DNA from: Oscillospiraceae bacterium
GTDB taxonomy: Bacteria > Bacillota > Clostridia > Oscillospirales > Ruminococcaceae
Direction of reading: 5' to 3'
Assembly: GCA_018055565.1 (NCBI GenBank)
Contig: JAGPHI010000051.1
Coordinates: 1 to 6,647 of the forward strand
Length of the DNA: 6,647 nt
In this document: positions 5,621-6,647 of the stretch, in pieces
How the letters are laid out: each line of letters starts with the position of its first letter
Position numbering within the stretch: the stretch's first letter is position 1
Position numbers and translations under genes: made by a program
The notes under the pieces: model-generated
What the model was told of the DNA's origin: nothing
What the model saw: only the letters and a program-made list of their open reading frames with translations
The model's database searches: none

Positions 5621-6463
5621 TTATCGAATTTCTGTTGTGGGGATTACGTCCATATCGTCAAATGCTTGGTTTTCGCCGCCCATTGCCCAAATGAATGTGT
5701 AGGCCGCTGTGCCGCAGCCGGAATGGATGCTCCACGACGGGCTGATAACGGCCTGCTCGTTTTGCATCACAATATGGCGCGTTTCAGTGCCTTCGCCCAT
5801 CATGTGAAACACCACGTTATCCTTCGGGATATTAAAATAGGTGTATATCTCCATGCGGCGCTCGTGTGTGTGGCAGGGCATCGTGTTCCACACATTGCCC
5901 TCGTCCAGCTGTGTTAAGCCCATCGAAAGCTGGCAGGTTTTCACAACATCGGGATGAATAAACTGGTTGATAACGCGTTTATTGCAAAGCGCTTGCTCGC
6001 CTAAGGGGCGCTTGTTTGCGTCGGCAATGGGGATAAAAGTGGTTTTGTATGCGCAGTGCGCAGGGGCAGAAACCATGTAGAATTTAGCAGGGTTTTTTGC
6101 ATCGTCGCTTTTAAACAGCACCTCGCGCGTGCCCATTGTAATGTATAAGCAGTCGCCATTGTGCATGGCGTAATGGGTGCCGTCGGCGCAAATGCTGCCC
6201 GCGCCCCCAATGTTAAAAATGCCAATTTCGCGGCGCTCTAATATAAAATTGGTGCCAAAGCATTTCCAGCAGTCGATGCCTTTATCCAGCGGCACAGTAT
6301 CGGTAGTGGGCATGCAGCCAAAGGTGACCATGCGGTCCACATGCGAATACACGGCAACAACCTCGTTTGCAAGGTATAAATTTTCAATCAAAAATTCCTT
6401 GCGGGTTTCCTCGGTGGTGTAGCGCTTAAAATCGCGTTGGTTTACACTGTAACGAATATCCAT
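5621..6463 (-). CDS. kduI: 5-dehydro-4-deoxy-D-glucuronate isomerase
   Basis: A 280-residue cupin-type, metal-dependent isomerase that converts 5-dehydro-4-deoxy-D-glucuronate, from unsaturated uronates of pectin or glycosaminoglycans, into 3-deoxy-D-glycero-2,5-hexodiulosonate. The zinc ligands are plain: CHTHERRMEIY gives H198, H200 and E205, and SPSWSIHSG gives H247. This is the same spacing as in the E. coli enzyme (H196, H198, E203, H245). Also conserved are ERREIGIFNIGGAG in the first half, KTCQLSMGLTQL, FHMMG, ETRHIVM and the C-terminal FDDMD. The length matches the family (E. coli 278). The start at 6463 gives the family N-terminus (MDIRYS, E. coli MDVRQS) and leaves AAAGGA (6476-6481) 12 nt upstream. 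The in-frame ATG at 6475 directly abuts the ribosome binding site and is unlikely. It precedes kduD in the same operon. Confidence 0.95.
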   Translation of the reverse strand: MDIRYSVNQRDFKRYTTEETRKEFLIENLYLANEVVAVYSHVDRMVTFGCMPTTDTVPLDKGIDCWKCFGTNFILERREIGIFNIGGAGSICADGTHYAMHNGDCLYITMGTREVLFKSDDAKNPAKFYMVSAPAHCAYKTTFIPIADANKRPLGEQALCNKRVINQFIHPDVVKTCQLSMGLTQLDEGNVWNTMPCHTHERRMEIYTYFNIPKDNVVFHMMGEGTETRHIVMQNEQAVISPSWSIHSGCGTAAYTFIWAMGGENQAFDDMDVIPTTEIR

Positions 6464-6475
6464 TATTGTGTCCAT

Positions 6476-6481
6476 TCCTTT
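6476..6481 (-). promoter_or_regulatory. Ribosome binding site that decides the kduI start
   Basis: AAAGGA on the minus strand is immediately next to ATG 6475 (no spacer) but 12 nt from ATG 6463. The second distance resembles that of kduD (12 nt) and of the MocR gene (11 nt), and it supports 6463 as the start. Confidence 0.6.
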
Positions 6482-6515
6482 CTTTTTAAACAGTTTCGGG
6501 GTTTATGTGGTGAAG

Positions 6516-6647
6516 CTAATCGCGGAAATAATCGTGAAAATCGGTGTTGATCCGCCCGCGCAAACGGGTGATGCCGCCGTAAAGATGGCGCTGCATCAGC
6601 TCGTCGAGCGCGGCTTTATCCTTTTTTTCCAGCAAAGCAAACAGTTC
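6516..6647 (-). CDS. C-terminal end of a GntR-family regulator, FCD (FadR/UxuR-like) type, cut by the window edge
   Basis: The minus-strand frame stays open from the window edge to TAG at 6516-6518 and encodes 43 residues, beginning ELFALLEKKDKAALDELMQ, followed by RHLYGGITRLRGRINTDF and HDYFRD. This matches the last two helices of FCD ligand-binding domains: an acidic, Lys/Ala-rich helix (EKKDKAALDELM) and a following HL at the metal-site His position, as in FadR-subfamily regulators. The DNA-binding half is off the window, so the family call rests on the tail only. It lies 52 nt upstream of kduI on the same strand, so it is the likely local regulator of uronate use and probably co-transcribed with kduI. 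The KdgR/UxuR-like effector is inferred. Too short to have been listed as a full gene. Confidence 0.7.
   Translation of the reverse strand, partial: ELFALLEKKDKAALDELMQRHLYGGITRLRGRINTDFHDYFRD

Overview
The window looks like a chromosomal segment of an anaerobic, probably gut-dwelling Firmicute (Clostridia, Oscillospirales-like). This rests on GC-rich genes between AT-rich promoter islands, strong AAAGGA-type ribosome binding sites, hairpin-plus-T terminators, a lone ECF S component that must borrow a shared energizing module, and a kduI/kduD pair closely resembling those of gut Firmicutes. The taxonomic guess comes from protein style, not from a search.

Left part (1-2537): a terminator for a + strand gene lying off the left edge is followed by two divergent genes. 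On the minus strand is a small membrane protein (156-728), an ECF transporter S component. On the plus strand is a MocR/GntR-family regulator (1137-2537) that fuses a winged-helix DNA-binding domain to a PLP-binding aminotransferase-fold domain with an intact PLP lysine. The 408-bp gap between them holds three tandem 22-bp repeats next to the regulator start, a perfect 14-bp inverted repeat, an AT-rich block with a TATAAT -10 box for the S component, and a hairpin-rich leader of about 130 nt. The simplest reading is a vitamin B6 (or related pyridine/pyrimidine vitamin) uptake gene beside a PLP-sensing regulator. This is inference.

Middle (2558-3881): an OFA-like major facilitator permease is encoded convergently to the regulator, with only 20 bp between the stop codons. 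Upstream of it, a terminator with a 20-bp stem closes the next operon.

Right part (3922-6647), all on the minus strand and in transcription order: the C-terminal end of an FCD-type GntR regulator (cut by the window edge), kduI, kduD, and a cytosolic protein of unknown function with a discoidin-like C-terminal part. KduI and KduD carry out the two steps that turn the unsaturated-uronate product (5-dehydro-4-deoxy-D-glucuronate), released from pectin or glycosaminoglycan oligosaccharides, into 2-keto-3-deoxygluconate. The tight spacing (52, 100 and 12 nt) and the single strong terminator after the last gene suggest one transcript. The third gene, just behind kduD, is the least explained element of the pathway. 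I found no mobile element, CRISPR array, tRNA or rRNA.
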